DNA of 5,626 nucleotides from Bacillota bacterium (GTDB lineage Bacteria > Bacillota > Clostridia > Acetivibrionales > JAKOSZ01), in contig JAKOSZ010000062.1 in the NCBI GenBank assembly GCA_029776555.1, positions 1-5,626 of the forward strand, written 5' to 3'. Each line of letters starts with the position of its first letter. The first letter of the stretch is position 1. Below the pieces are notes generated by a model. It saw nothing but the letters and a program-made list of their open reading frames with translations, was not told the origin of the DNA and searched no databases. Positions 1 to 5,594 of the stretch are shown here, one piece after another. Made by a program: the position numbers and the translations under genes.

Positions 1-193
1 CCCTCTTAACACAAATCGACCTGTTTTCCTATATTATACTATATCTCAACTAAAATATCATATTTTTGACGGAAAAAAGAGTAATTCGCACGGTAAAGCC
101 CCGGAAAGGGAGAAAAAAGGCCCCTTAAAAATGCAAAACAGCGAAAGGGTTGCCTTTACGCCCGAATCCGCTGCAAAAATCCCACCCTTCCTG
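1..193. other. Non-coding intergenic DNA at left edge
   Basis: No reading frame with a credible ribosome binding site is seen on either strand. Bases 20-70 are very AT-rich. Bases 95-130 are a purine-rich, G-and-A run without a stable long hairpin. At 141-161 there is a small hairpin: GCG-AAAGG, a GTTG loop, CCTTT, one bulged A, then CGC. It lies upstream of the likely promoter of the next gene, so it is probably not in that gene's transcript unless transcription starts further left. No riboswitch class could be recognised. Confidence 0.6.
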
Positions 194-222
194 TGGTCAA
201 AACATTTCCAATGCATTAAAAT
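194..222 (+). promoter_or_regulatory. Candidate sigma-A promoter of the TCP2/UroD-like gene
   Basis: TGGTCA (194-199) and TAAAAT (217-222) are separated by 17 bases and match the TTGACA/TATAAT consensus at 4/6 and 5/6 positions. Transcription would start near 229, giving a leader of about 26 bases that includes the ribosome binding site. A competing choice is TTTCCA (205-210) with TATAAA (228-233), also 17 apart, but it would put the start right at the Shine-Dalgarno. The choice between them is inference. Confidence 0.4.
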
Positions 223-254
223 AGACATATAAAGAATTTGAGGGGGTTGATTCT

Positions 255-1319
255 GTGAGCCTTAAGTACAAGCCTGACTTCGACAGAGCCTGTAAATACT
301 GGGAAGCATACTGGAACCATGAAATCATCGACAGGCCGGTGGTTTGCGTAAGGTCCCCAAAAAGAGGGGTTGTCCAGGCAAACAGCCATCCCTATATGGC
401 GGGAGCCGACGGGGATTATAAGAGCGCTATGGAAAGTTTCGACGCCTATGCCTCCACCACATATTTCGGCGGCGAGGCCATCCCCTTCTTTGATCCCAGC
501 TTTGGGCCCGACCAGTTCAGCGCTTTTTTGGGAGCCCGGCTTGTATTCGGAGAAGGCACGAACACATCATGGGCCAAGCCTTTCGTCGAGGACTGGAAAG
601 AGGCCTCCCTTGAACTGGACGAAAGCCCCGGCAGCGCTTTCAGCAAAATGCTGGAATTGATGCGCTGTGCAGCCAGCCACGGTCAAGGCAAATTCCTGGT
701 GGGCATGCTGGACCTTCACAGCAACATGGACTGCCTAAGCGCCATACGAGGAGCAGAAAACCTCTGCCTGGACCTTATGGACTGTCCCGACCAGGTGGAA
801 GCGGCCCTGAACAAGGTGCGAAGCCTCTATAAACCCGTGTACGAAAAGCTTTTTGAAGCGGGAAACATGGAATCAACGGGCAGCATCGGCTGGACGCCCT
901 TTTACTGCAAGGGCAAATTTGCCACCATCGAGTGCGACTTTATCTATATGCTTGGCCCCGAACATGCGAGAAGGTTTGTAATACCGGCCCTGGCAGAGGA
1001 GGCCTCCTTTCTTGACCACTGCGTGTTCCACCTCGACGGCAAAGAAGCCTTAAAGCACCTGGAAGACATCCTGGCAATTAAAGAGATTGACGCCATCCAG
1101 TGGGTCCCGGGAGCAGGCCAGCCTCCCACCTATGAGTGGATGGACCTCTTAAAGAGAATTCAAAAGGCGGGGAAAGGCCTCCACCTTTACGACTGGGACA
1201 TAAACGCCATTAAGCGCTGTTATAAGGAGCTGCGCCCCGAAGGGCTGGTTTTCGAAATATATGTCAAATCCCAGGACGAAGCGGAGGAGCTCCTGGAGTG
1301 GTTTAGGAAAAACACCTGA
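255..1319 (+). CDS. UroD-superfamily protein, 'trimethylamine corrinoid protein 2'-like
   Basis: A 354-residue soluble protein with no signal peptide or membrane segment. It resembles the uroporphyrinogen decarboxylase/corrinoid methyltransferase TIM-barrel superfamily, specifically the stand-alone group often annotated 'trimethylamine corrinoid protein 2'. Supporting features are the N-terminal WEAYWNHEIIDRPVV segment (16-30), the GWTPFYCKGKFATIECDF region (212-229), HLDGKEALKHL (259-269), IQWVPGAGQPP (281-291) and a C-terminal GKGLHLYDWD...PEGLVFEIY stretch (307-336). The start is GTG at 255, chosen because GAGGGGG lies 8 bases upstream. Family membership implies corrinoid- or methyl-transfer-related chemistry, but no substrate can be read from the sequence. 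The HxC...C zinc motif of MtaA/MtbA-type methyltransferases is not obvious; cysteines at 218, 227 and 256 and His259 sit in the conserved part. No corrinoid-binding partner is encoded next to it. It appears monocistronic. Confidence 0.75.
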   Translation: MSLKYKPDFDRACKYWEAYWNHEIIDRPVVCVRSPKRGVVQANSHPYMAGADGDYKSAMESFDAYASTTYFGGEAIPFFDPSFGPDQFSAFLGARLVFGEGTNTSWAKPFVEDWKEASLELDESPGSAFSKMLELMRCAASHGQGKFLVGMLDLHSNMDCLSAIRGAENLCLDLMDCPDQVEAALNKVRSLYKPVYEKLFEAGNMESTGSIGWTPFYCKGKFATIECDFIYMLGPEHARRFVIPALAEEASFLDHCVFHLDGKEALKHLEDILAIKEIDAIQWVPGAGQPPTYEWMDLLKRIQKAGKGLHLYDWDINAIKRCYKELRPEGLVFEIYVKSQDEAEELLEWFRKNT

Positions 1320-1323
1320 ACCT

Positions 1324-1348
1324 GGCCGGAAGGCCGCCCCACTTTTTT
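1324..1348 (+). terminator. Weak candidate terminator after the TCP2/UroD-like gene
   Basis: Five bases after the stop codon, GGCC (1324-1327) pairs with GGCC (1332-1335) around a GGAA tetraloop. Seven bases later comes a run of six T (1343-1348). The stem is only 4 bp (5 with a T-G wobble) and the T-run is displaced, so efficiency is doubtful. The strong promoter directly downstream is consistent with a transcript boundary here. Confidence 0.4.
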
Positions 1349-1353
1349 CCGTA

Positions 1354-1382
1354 TTGACAGACATCTTTCAATGTTATATTAT
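1354..1382 (+). promoter_or_regulatory. Strong sigma-A promoter of the DUF1836 gene
   Basis: A perfect TTGACA (1354-1359), a 17-base spacer and TATTAT (1377-1382, 5/6 to consensus) make this the clearest promoter in the window. The predicted transcript start is near 1389, leaving a leader of about 59 bases that begins with the 12-bp palindrome described separately. Confidence 0.8.
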
Positions 1383-1392
1383 GGTTATAGAC

Positions 1393-1404
1393 TGCAGTAC
1401 TGCA
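1393..1404. promoter_or_regulatory. 12-bp perfect palindrome TGCAGTACTGCA, candidate operator
   Basis: TGCAGTACTGCA is identical to its reverse complement and lies about +5 to +16 relative to the predicted start of the DUF1836 transcript. A dimeric repressor bound here would block promoter clearance. The palindrome and its position are seen directly; the operator role, and the idea that the DUF1836 protein itself binds it, are inference. Confidence 0.4.
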
Positions 1405-1432
1405 TTATGTGGTTAATGAGTATACGCAATGT

Positions 1433-1440
1433 GGAGGTGG
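1433..1440 (+). promoter_or_regulatory. Ribosome binding site fixing the DUF1836 start
   Basis: GGAGGTGG lies 7 bases before the ATG at 1448. An in-frame GTG at 1409 would give 13 extra residues, but this Shine-Dalgarno would then be inside the coding region and no comparable site precedes 1409. The ATG is therefore preferred. Confidence 0.85.
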
Positions 1441-1447
1441 AACCAGA

Positions 1448-2032
1448 ATGCCGGGAAAATATGATAAGGCCTTCTTCTTAGCCCTGGCCGAAAAAATCGC
1501 CCAAAAGGACACCCAGGTAAGGATTGCCACCTTAAGTGACGAGCTTACCATATCGCAGGTGGTAAAGTTTTTTGAAAGACAGGGCAGGAGTTTCTCCAAG
1601 ACCATGATACAGAACTACTTAAGGGTAGGTATTCTCCCTCCGCCGAAAGACAAGAGGTATTACACCCGGAACCACCTTATTCTCCTGGCGCTGATAGATG
1701 ACCTCAAATCGGTGTATTCCCTTGAAGAAATCAAGGGTGTCCTGAGCCCTATTATTAGAGACCCTGCCACTTTTGAAGACGACCTGATTGAAACTCCCTT
1801 CATTTATGACAGCTACCTGGAAATGCGAAAAAACGCCTTCAACCAGTGGAAAAAATCCCTGCCCGCCCTTGTGGACAGGATACTGGAACTGGTGGAAAGC
1901 GGGAACAGGCTGCCGGGCAGCCAGGAAAAAGAGAGGGCTACACTCTCCCTGGCTACCTTGACTGTAATGGCCCAGACCATAGCGATGAAAGAGATGGTGG
2001 CGGAACTGGTGAGCCATAAGGAAGCTGACTGA
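1448..2032 (+). CDS. DUF1836 family protein, MerR-like putative DNA-binding protein
   Basis: A 194-residue cytoplasmic protein. Residues about 30-130 fit DUF1836: LTISQVVKFFE (33-43), FSKTMIQNYLRVGILPPPKDKRYYT (49-73) and a following helix pair with DDLKSVYSLEEIKGVL (84-99). The order 'helix-turn-helix, then GILPPP..KRYYT, then an LEEI helix' is like the N-terminal part of MerR-type regulators, so a DNA-binding role is plausible. Members of this family have no established function known to me. The C-terminal 60 residues are helical and end in a Met- and Ala-rich segment (168-187), possibly for dimerisation. No membrane segment or signal peptide is present. It is transcribed alone from its own promoter and ends 23 bp from the convergent gene. 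The palindrome in its leader would suit autoregulation. Family call fairly sure; function inferred. Confidence 0.8.
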   Translation: MPGKYDKAFFLALAEKIAQKDTQVRIATLSDELTISQVVKFFERQGRSFSKTMIQNYLRVGILPPPKDKRYYTRNHLILLALIDDLKSVYSLEEIKGVLSPIIRDPATFEDDLIETPFIYDSYLEMRKNAFNQWKKSLPALVDRILELVESGNRLPGSQEKERATLSLATLTVMAQTIAMKEMVAELVSHKEAD

Positions 2033-2036
2033 GCTG

Positions 2037-2088
2037 CCCGCCCAGGAATACAGGGTTAATCAACAACAAGGAATTTCCCTGTGGCGGG
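2037..2088. other. Imperfect nested hairpin between convergent genes
   Basis: CCCGCC (2037-2042) can pair with GGCGGG (2083-2088), enclosing CAGGG (2051-2055) paired with CCCTG (2077-2081), with an 8-base bulge on one side and a 21-base loop. It spans the 23-bp gap and the last codons of the minus-strand gene. It could slow polymerase from either side, but there is no T-run on either strand, so it is not a standard intrinsic terminator. Confidence 0.2.
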
Positions 2089-3387
2089 ATCTATATACAC
2101 CAGCCAGTAACCGAAGGCCCCGTACTGGGCTTTAGACCCTCCCGGCTGGACCCATTTGCATACATCTCCAAAGGGGCTCTTGTCCGTGCCGTAAACACCG
2201 GGGACACCGCACACGACACAGGCCATATTCCTTTTGGCGTCCAGATAGACTCCCACTATTATGTACCTGTATTTGTAGTGGGCCATCATGACAAAGGGGT
2301 TGAAAATCAGGGAAGCCCTTATCCCGCACTGGTACATTATGTTGTTAAGCTGGACGGGGTTGTGGGCTTTCCACCACCTGTAGTCGCTTCTCCCGGTTCC
2401 GAAAGGGTCCACCAGCTCAAAATTCATATCCATGCACTGAATAAACTTCTGGATAATGTCGGAAGCAGCAGCTCCCGTACCTGTCCCGGCGGCTTCGCCC
2501 TGGGTCTCTTCTCCGGTCCCAAAGGGCTTCAGCTGGCAGTTGACGCAGGAGGCGAAAGATTTTGCCCTCATACCGCCGTCAAGGAAGGGGCAGCCTGTCC
2601 CGGGACCGAAAACCTGGCTGCTTTCGCTCCCCAAAACACCCCTGCCGGTAGAATCTTCGCCTTTATCGGCAGTCTCCACCGCAGATACGGCTTCCGCCTT
2701 TTTCTCTTCTGCCTTGCCGATATCTTCATATAAAGCCTTTGGGGACAGAGTTTCATGGGGGCTTCCCGCTTTGCCCGGTGCTTTCGCTCCCTCATCCCGG
2801 CTTCCCTTTGACAGCTCCAATTCCTCCAGCAGGGGCTTCACAGGAGCAAAGGACGGCAGGGGAGCCTTCCTTTCCGTTTTGCTCTCCAGTCTTCCGTCAT
2901 ATTTGCTGTAAAGCCCGTATTTCCCGGTTGTATCGCTGTCAAGAGCCGACTTCAGGGCCTCTTTGATCTTTTTTATCCAATCGCCGCTCTTCTCCTGGCA
3001 GGCGGCCATGGGACAAATCAGTTCTCCGCCGCTTTTCCCCTTGTACCTGACTGCCACTGCCGCCGCATAGAGGTTTGACAGGGCAAGACCGGTTCCCTGT
3101 ATATTTCCGGCATCAAAATCCCACTTTACTTCCCCTTTTCCCTTAACAAGCCCCACTTCTCCCACATACACCGGCCTTAGCCTCTTCCCGTCCTTTAAGA
3201 GAAGGAAAAGCCCGTATCCGAACCGGTCAATGTCCTCCCTCAGGTCCTGCACCACGGAACTAAGCCGCCCTCTGCCGTTATTAACCTCTATCCTCACATA
3301 CCCGGAAGGGTTGCGCTCTTTGCCAAAGCCTCCGTCCACGCTGCTGAATATCATATAATACCTGGCGTAGTTTGATCTCCCGTTCAT
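2056..3387 (-). CDS. Uncharacterised clostridial protein, two domains joined by a disordered linker
   Basis: A 443-residue protein whose function I do not recognise. Residues about 3-133 (RSNYARYYMIF..., GYVRIEV, SSVVQDLRE, YVGEV, ending near ICPMAAC) form a compact beta-rich-looking domain. It resembles an N-terminal domain recurring in uncharacterised Clostridia proteins (possibly catalogued as DUF7922; number uncertain). Residues about 150-305 are a low-complexity Gly/Ala/Ser/Glu/Lys linker, interrupted by cysteines at 266, 281 and 284 (CPF...CVNC). Residues about 308-443 form a second domain rich in aromatics (DYRWWKAHNP, MMAHYKYRYIIVGVYLD) ending FGYWLVYIDPATGKFLVV. There is no signal peptide or membrane span. 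The ATG at 3387 is chosen because GAGGTG lies 6 bases before it; an in-frame GTG at 3396 overlaps that site. It appears to be a single-gene unit. The CxxC and CPMAAC cysteines could bind metal or form disulphides; that is inference. A sporulation link is suggested only by a possible sigma-E promoter. Confidence 0.8.
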   Translation of the reverse strand: MNGRSNYARYYMIFSSVDGGFGKERNPSGYVRIEVNNGRGRLSSVVQDLREDIDRFGYGLFLLLKDGKRLRPVYVGEVGLVKGKGEVKWDFDAGNIQGTGLALSNLYAAAVAVRYKGKSGGELICPMAACQEKSGDWIKKIKEALKSALDSDTTGKYGLYSKYDGRLESKTERKAPLPSFAPVKPLLEELELSKGSRDEGAKAPGKAGSPHETLSPKALYEDIGKAEEKKAEAVSAVETADKGEDSTGRGVLGSESSQVFGPGTGCPFLDGGMRAKSFASCVNCQLKPFGTGEETQGEAAGTGTGAAASDIIQKFIQCMDMNFELVDPFGTGRSDYRWWKAHNPVQLNNIMYQCGIRASLIFNPFVMMAHYKYRYIIVGVYLDAKRNMACVVCGVPGVYGTDKSPFGDVCKWVQPGGSKAQYGAFGYWLVYIDPATGKFLVVD

Positions 3388-3393
3388 GGCTTT

Positions 3394-3399
3394 CACCTC
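3394..3399 (-). promoter_or_regulatory. Ribosome binding site fixing the start of the 443-aa protein
   Basis: Read on the minus strand, GAGGTG lies 6 bases before the ATG at 3387. It contains the upstream in-frame GTG (3396-3394), so that codon cannot easily be the start. Confidence 0.8.
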
Positions 3400-3417
3400 G
3401 GGTTAAACAATCCCAAT

Positions 3418-3441
3418 TACTACATATAACTACTACATATA
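3418..3441. repeat. 11-bp direct repeat upstream of the 443-aa protein gene
   Basis: TACTACATATA occurs at 3418-3428 and again at 3431-3441, separated by two bases (period 13). The copies are exact. They cover the predicted transcript start and leader and touch the candidate -10 element, so they could be paired regulator-binding sites or part of a sporulation promoter region. The repeat is seen; the role is not. Confidence 0.6.
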
Positions 3442-3465
3442 TATGAGAGAAAGCCTGTAACATTC
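3438..3465 (-). promoter_or_regulatory. Candidate sigma-E-type (sporulation) promoter
   Basis: On the minus strand GAATGTT (3465-3459), a 13-base spacer and CATATATA (3445-3438) resemble the mother-cell sigma-E pattern known from Bacillus subtilis (roughly KMATATT, 13-15 bases, CATACANT). The match is 6/7 at -35 and 5/7 of the informative bases at -10. No good sigma-A pair is seen upstream of this gene; the best alternative -10 hexamers lack a -35. The region is AT-rich, so a chance match is quite possible. Confidence 0.35.
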
Positions 3466-3611
3466 TACCTCTTACCCGGCCATGCTCCGGTCTGTTAATT
3501 ATATTGTCCTGAAAAGCCGTCTGGTCTTTGCTTTTGTCTCAAAAAGGAGATATGCAATAAACAGCGCCGCAGAAAAGACAGGGGTTGGTGGTGGGACAGG
3601 AAAAAGGGGGG

Positions 3612-3655
3612 AAAGAAAAGGGGACGGCTCCTTTTATTCCTGGGAAACCGTCCCC
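3612..3655 (-). terminator. Intrinsic terminator of pckG, REP-like GGGGACGG hairpin
   Basis: GGGGACGG (3655-3648 on the minus strand) pairs perfectly with CCGTCCCC (3627-3620) over 8 bp around a 20-base loop, and is followed by TTTTCTTT (3619-3612). It begins 15 bases after the pckG stop codon. The GC-rich stem with a T-rich tail in the right strand and place supports Rho-independent termination. The GGGGACGG...CCGTCCCC arms also recall a hairpin repeat common in clostridial genomes, so this may be a recruited repeat copy. Confidence 0.75.
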
Positions 3656-3670
3656 CTGCCTTATCTTCTT

Positions 3671-5506
3671 TTAAATGAACTTAAAGGGAGATATCACGTC
3701 TCCGTACCTGGCTCTCGCTTCTTCCAGTCTTTTTACCTGGGACTCCAGTTCCTTGGAGAAAGCCTCGGGCATAGGCAGCCTTCCGAAGACCTTCTTCATT
3801 CTCTCCATTTTCGCAAGGTATTTGGCTACCCTGACGGAGAACTGCTTTACATAATCCTCTTCAGTGTAGTCCTTGTTGAGTTCTCTCTTGAAGAGGGCTT
3901 TTAGGTCTTCGTACCTGGGTATCCTTCCCACCGGCGTTTCAATGGCATCATACTCTCCGTTCACCCGGCCGTCGGCCCAGAGTATCCAGACCTTTTTGTC
4001 CAGCTTGCCGTTTAAGTATTTCCCGTTCTCATCCTTCAGGAAGTAGTTGGTGGCATACACCTTGGGAGATGACTTCAGCTTTTCCCCAAACTTCAGGTGA
4101 TTGCCCACATAAGTCCAGAGAGGCAGCACAACAAAGTCCAGGTTGGCCATGGGGTCGTGGACCCTTATGCCTTCCTCCCCGATTATTGCGGCGGTGGTTT
4201 CCGACTCCACGGTAGCGCCCAGGAAAACGCCGTGGGACCAGTTGAGGGATTCGGCAACGGGGACGGTGGTGTCAGAGTCCCTGCCTCCGTAAACGATAGC
4301 GGCAACCTTCACTCCCATGGGGTCGTTGAGTTTTTCATCCACATTCTTGAGTTCGTTGAGAGCTATGGTGTACCTGGCGTTTTTATGGGCATAGTTGATT
4401 TCCTTGCCATTCTCATCCTTTTTGCCCTTGTACCAGCGGCCGGAGTAGTTCTCTTCTTCATCGGGGGCCTCCTTGCCCATGCCGAGCCAGTAAGGCGTCC
4501 CGTCGTTTACCAGCACATTGGAGAATATTACCTCCCTGGGTGTGGTCAGGGCTTCATATATAAGCGGGTCGTCTTCAGGGTTTACGTCCTGTATGATGCC
4601 GAATATACCCTTTTCTACGTTAACAGCCCTCATTTCACCGTTTATGTTCCTGATATAGGCTATGTCATCGCCCACGATGGTCTGCCCGGGAAGCATGGCG
4701 GTGCTGGTCTTTCCGCACGCGCTGGGGAACGCCCCGGCAAAATAGGTAACACGGCCGGGTTTCCCGTGAACTCCCATGAGGAACATGTGTTCCGCAAGCC
4801 AGTCTTCCCTGTTGGCCTTCTGGATGGCCAGCCTGAACGCCAGCTTCTTAAGTCCTACACTGTTCCCCGCATACTGGTTATTGACGGTGTAAACCCTGTT
4901 TTCAACCAGGTCAATATAGATTCTGCGTTTGTCCACATTGACCGTCTTCCCGTTTTCAAGCTTGCCCGCCGAGTGGAGGAAGAAAAGAAAATCGTCGGAA
5001 CCTTTCAGTCTCTTGAACTCCTCGTAACCGGGCCTGTACAGGATCTGCTCACTGTGGACCACATAGGCCGAATCGGTTATCTGCATTGCCCTTAAAGAAA
5101 AGGGCGAATCGGCAGGCCCCAGGCTGAAGAAGGCAACCAGCATTTCCTTGCCTTCCATAATGCCGTTCAATATTTCCCTTATCTCGGCAACCCCTTCTGG
5201 CTGAAGCATGGTATTGACACTAATGCCCCAGTCCACCTTCTCAGACACCAGGTACTTGGTATTGGCCTTATCCCGACCCTGGTCTTTAATCCCGTCAAAA
5301 TGGACTGTATGGCCTTCCATTTTCAGTTTTTTCTCTTCACCGTTCTTAAGGGCCAGCTCCTTTATGTAGGCTCTGTCCTCAAGAGAATCTGTTATAACCG
5401 TCACTTTTGCCGGTTTGCAAAGCTCGATGGCGTCGTACAAATACTCCATGACCTTCCTGTTGTTAAGCGCCTCGATTTTCTTCAGGTTATTCTGGTCAAT
5501 TACCAT
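3671..5506 (-). CDS. pckG: Phosphoenolpyruvate carboxykinase (GTP), EC 4.1.1.32
   Basis: A 611-residue cytosolic enzyme, normal length for GTP-type PEP carboxykinase, interconverting oxaloacetate + GTP and PEP + CO2 + GDP. Known landmarks are present in order: a GRDKANT segment where the PEP-binding Arg is expected (Arg78); FSLGPADSPF...QITDSAYVVHS (127-151); NSVGLKKLAFRLA with the metal-ligand Lys pair (220-221); WLAEHMFLMGV with the metal-ligand His240; the P-loop PSACGKTS with reactive Cys264 (261-268); VGDDIAYI with Asp280-Asp281; NAR at 376-378; and NWSHGVFLGA (422-431). The usual GGRR is GGRD (407-410) followed by SDTTVPV. The start is ATG at 5506 because AAGGAGG lies 7 bases upstream; an in-frame TTG at 5512 would be only 1 base from it. 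In clostridia this enzyme may run in the gluconeogenic or the PEP-carboxylating, fermentative direction; the sequence does not say which. It has its own promoter and terminator, so it is probably monocistronic. Confidence 0.96.
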   Translation of the reverse strand: MVIDQNNLKKIEALNNRKVMEYLYDAIELCKPAKVTVITDSLEDRAYIKELALKNGEEKKLKMEGHTVHFDGIKDQGRDKANTKYLVSEKVDWGISVNTMLQPEGVAEIREILNGIMEGKEMLVAFFSLGPADSPFSLRAMQITDSAYVVHSEQILYRPGYEEFKRLKGSDDFLFFLHSAGKLENGKTVNVDKRRIYIDLVENRVYTVNNQYAGNSVGLKKLAFRLAIQKANREDWLAEHMFLMGVHGKPGRVTYFAGAFPSACGKTSTAMLPGQTIVGDDIAYIRNINGEMRAVNVEKGIFGIIQDVNPEDDPLIYEALTTPREVIFSNVLVNDGTPYWLGMGKEAPDEEENYSGRWYKGKKDENGKEINYAHKNARYTIALNELKNVDEKLNDPMGVKVAAIVYGGRDSDTTVPVAESLNWSHGVFLGATVESETTAAIIGEEGIRVHDPMANLDFVVLPLWTYVGNHLKFGEKLKSSPKVYATNYFLKDENGKYLNGKLDKKVWILWADGRVNGEYDAIETPVGRIPRYEDLKALFKRELNKDYTEEDYVKQFSVRVAKYLAKMERMKKVFGRLPMPEAFSKELESQVKRLEEARARYGDVISPFKFI

Positions 5507-5513
5507 ATCCAAG

Positions 5514-5520
5514 CCTCCTT
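5514..5520 (-). promoter_or_regulatory. Ribosome binding site fixing the pckG start
   Basis: AAGGAGG on the minus strand, 7 bases before the ATG at 5506. The TTG at 5512 is only one base away from it and so is unlikely to be used. Confidence 0.85.
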
Positions 5521-5525
5521 ATGTG

Positions 5526-5535
5526 TTACATGTAA
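5526..5535. promoter_or_regulatory. 10-bp palindrome TTACATGTAA, candidate operator of pckG
   Basis: TTACATGTAA is its own reverse complement and covers the predicted -10 element of pckG. An 8-bp palindrome, AACCGGTT, overlaps its edge (5535-5542). A regulator bound here would control entry into PEP carboxykinase expression. The position is suggestive; the role is inferred. Confidence 0.3.
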
Positions 5536-5557
5536 ACCGGTTATCGAATTCTGTCAA
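5529..5557 (-). promoter_or_regulatory. pckG: Candidate sigma-A promoter of pckG
   Basis: On the minus strand a perfect TTGACA (5557-5552) is followed after 17 bases by TACATG (5534-5529), a poor -10 match (3/6). Transcription would begin near 5522, leaving a very short leader of about 16 bases before the ATG. The perfect -35 with a weak -10 would suit an activated or repressed promoter, but a start further upstream is also possible. Confidence 0.4.
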
Positions 5558-5594
5558 ATATGCATCCTACGGCATAAATTCTTGCAAAGATTTT

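Noticed and set aside
33..38. Minus-strand TATAAT near the left edge, possible promoter for a leftward gene
   Set aside because: A perfect -10 hexamer, but no acceptable -35 at 16-18 bases in an AT-rich stretch, and no gene start is visible before the edge.
106..126. AAGGG/CCCTT hairpin as a terminator from a gene to the left
   Set aside because: Only 5 bp, and no T-run follows on either strand.
90..175. Possible riboswitch or structured leader (GCACGGTAAAGCC..., small hairpin at 141-161)
   Set aside because: I compared it mentally with cobalamin, c-di-GMP, T-box and fluoride patterns and found no conserved core. It also lies upstream of the best promoter.
1409..1447. Upstream GTG start for the DUF1836 protein
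   Set aside because: The perfect Shine-Dalgarno at 1433-1440 would lie inside the coding region; the 13 extra residues include Cys-Gly-Gly-Gly encoded by that site itself.
2278..2966. Three plus-strand open frames (2278-2733, 2456-2911, 2739-2966) opposite the 443-aa protein
   Set aside because: They overlap each other and mirror the low-complexity Gly/Ala/Ser linker of the minus-strand gene. None has a ribosome binding site.
3482..3904. Plus-strand open frame of 140 codons spanning the pckG terminator
   Set aside because: No Shine-Dalgarno before the ATG; it runs through the terminator hairpin and then antisense into pckG.
4097..5095. Long 332-codon plus-strand open frame opposite pckG
   Set aside because: It is antisense to a certain enzyme, starts at a GTG with no Shine-Dalgarno and has no recognisable motif. 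It arises from the codon bias of pckG.
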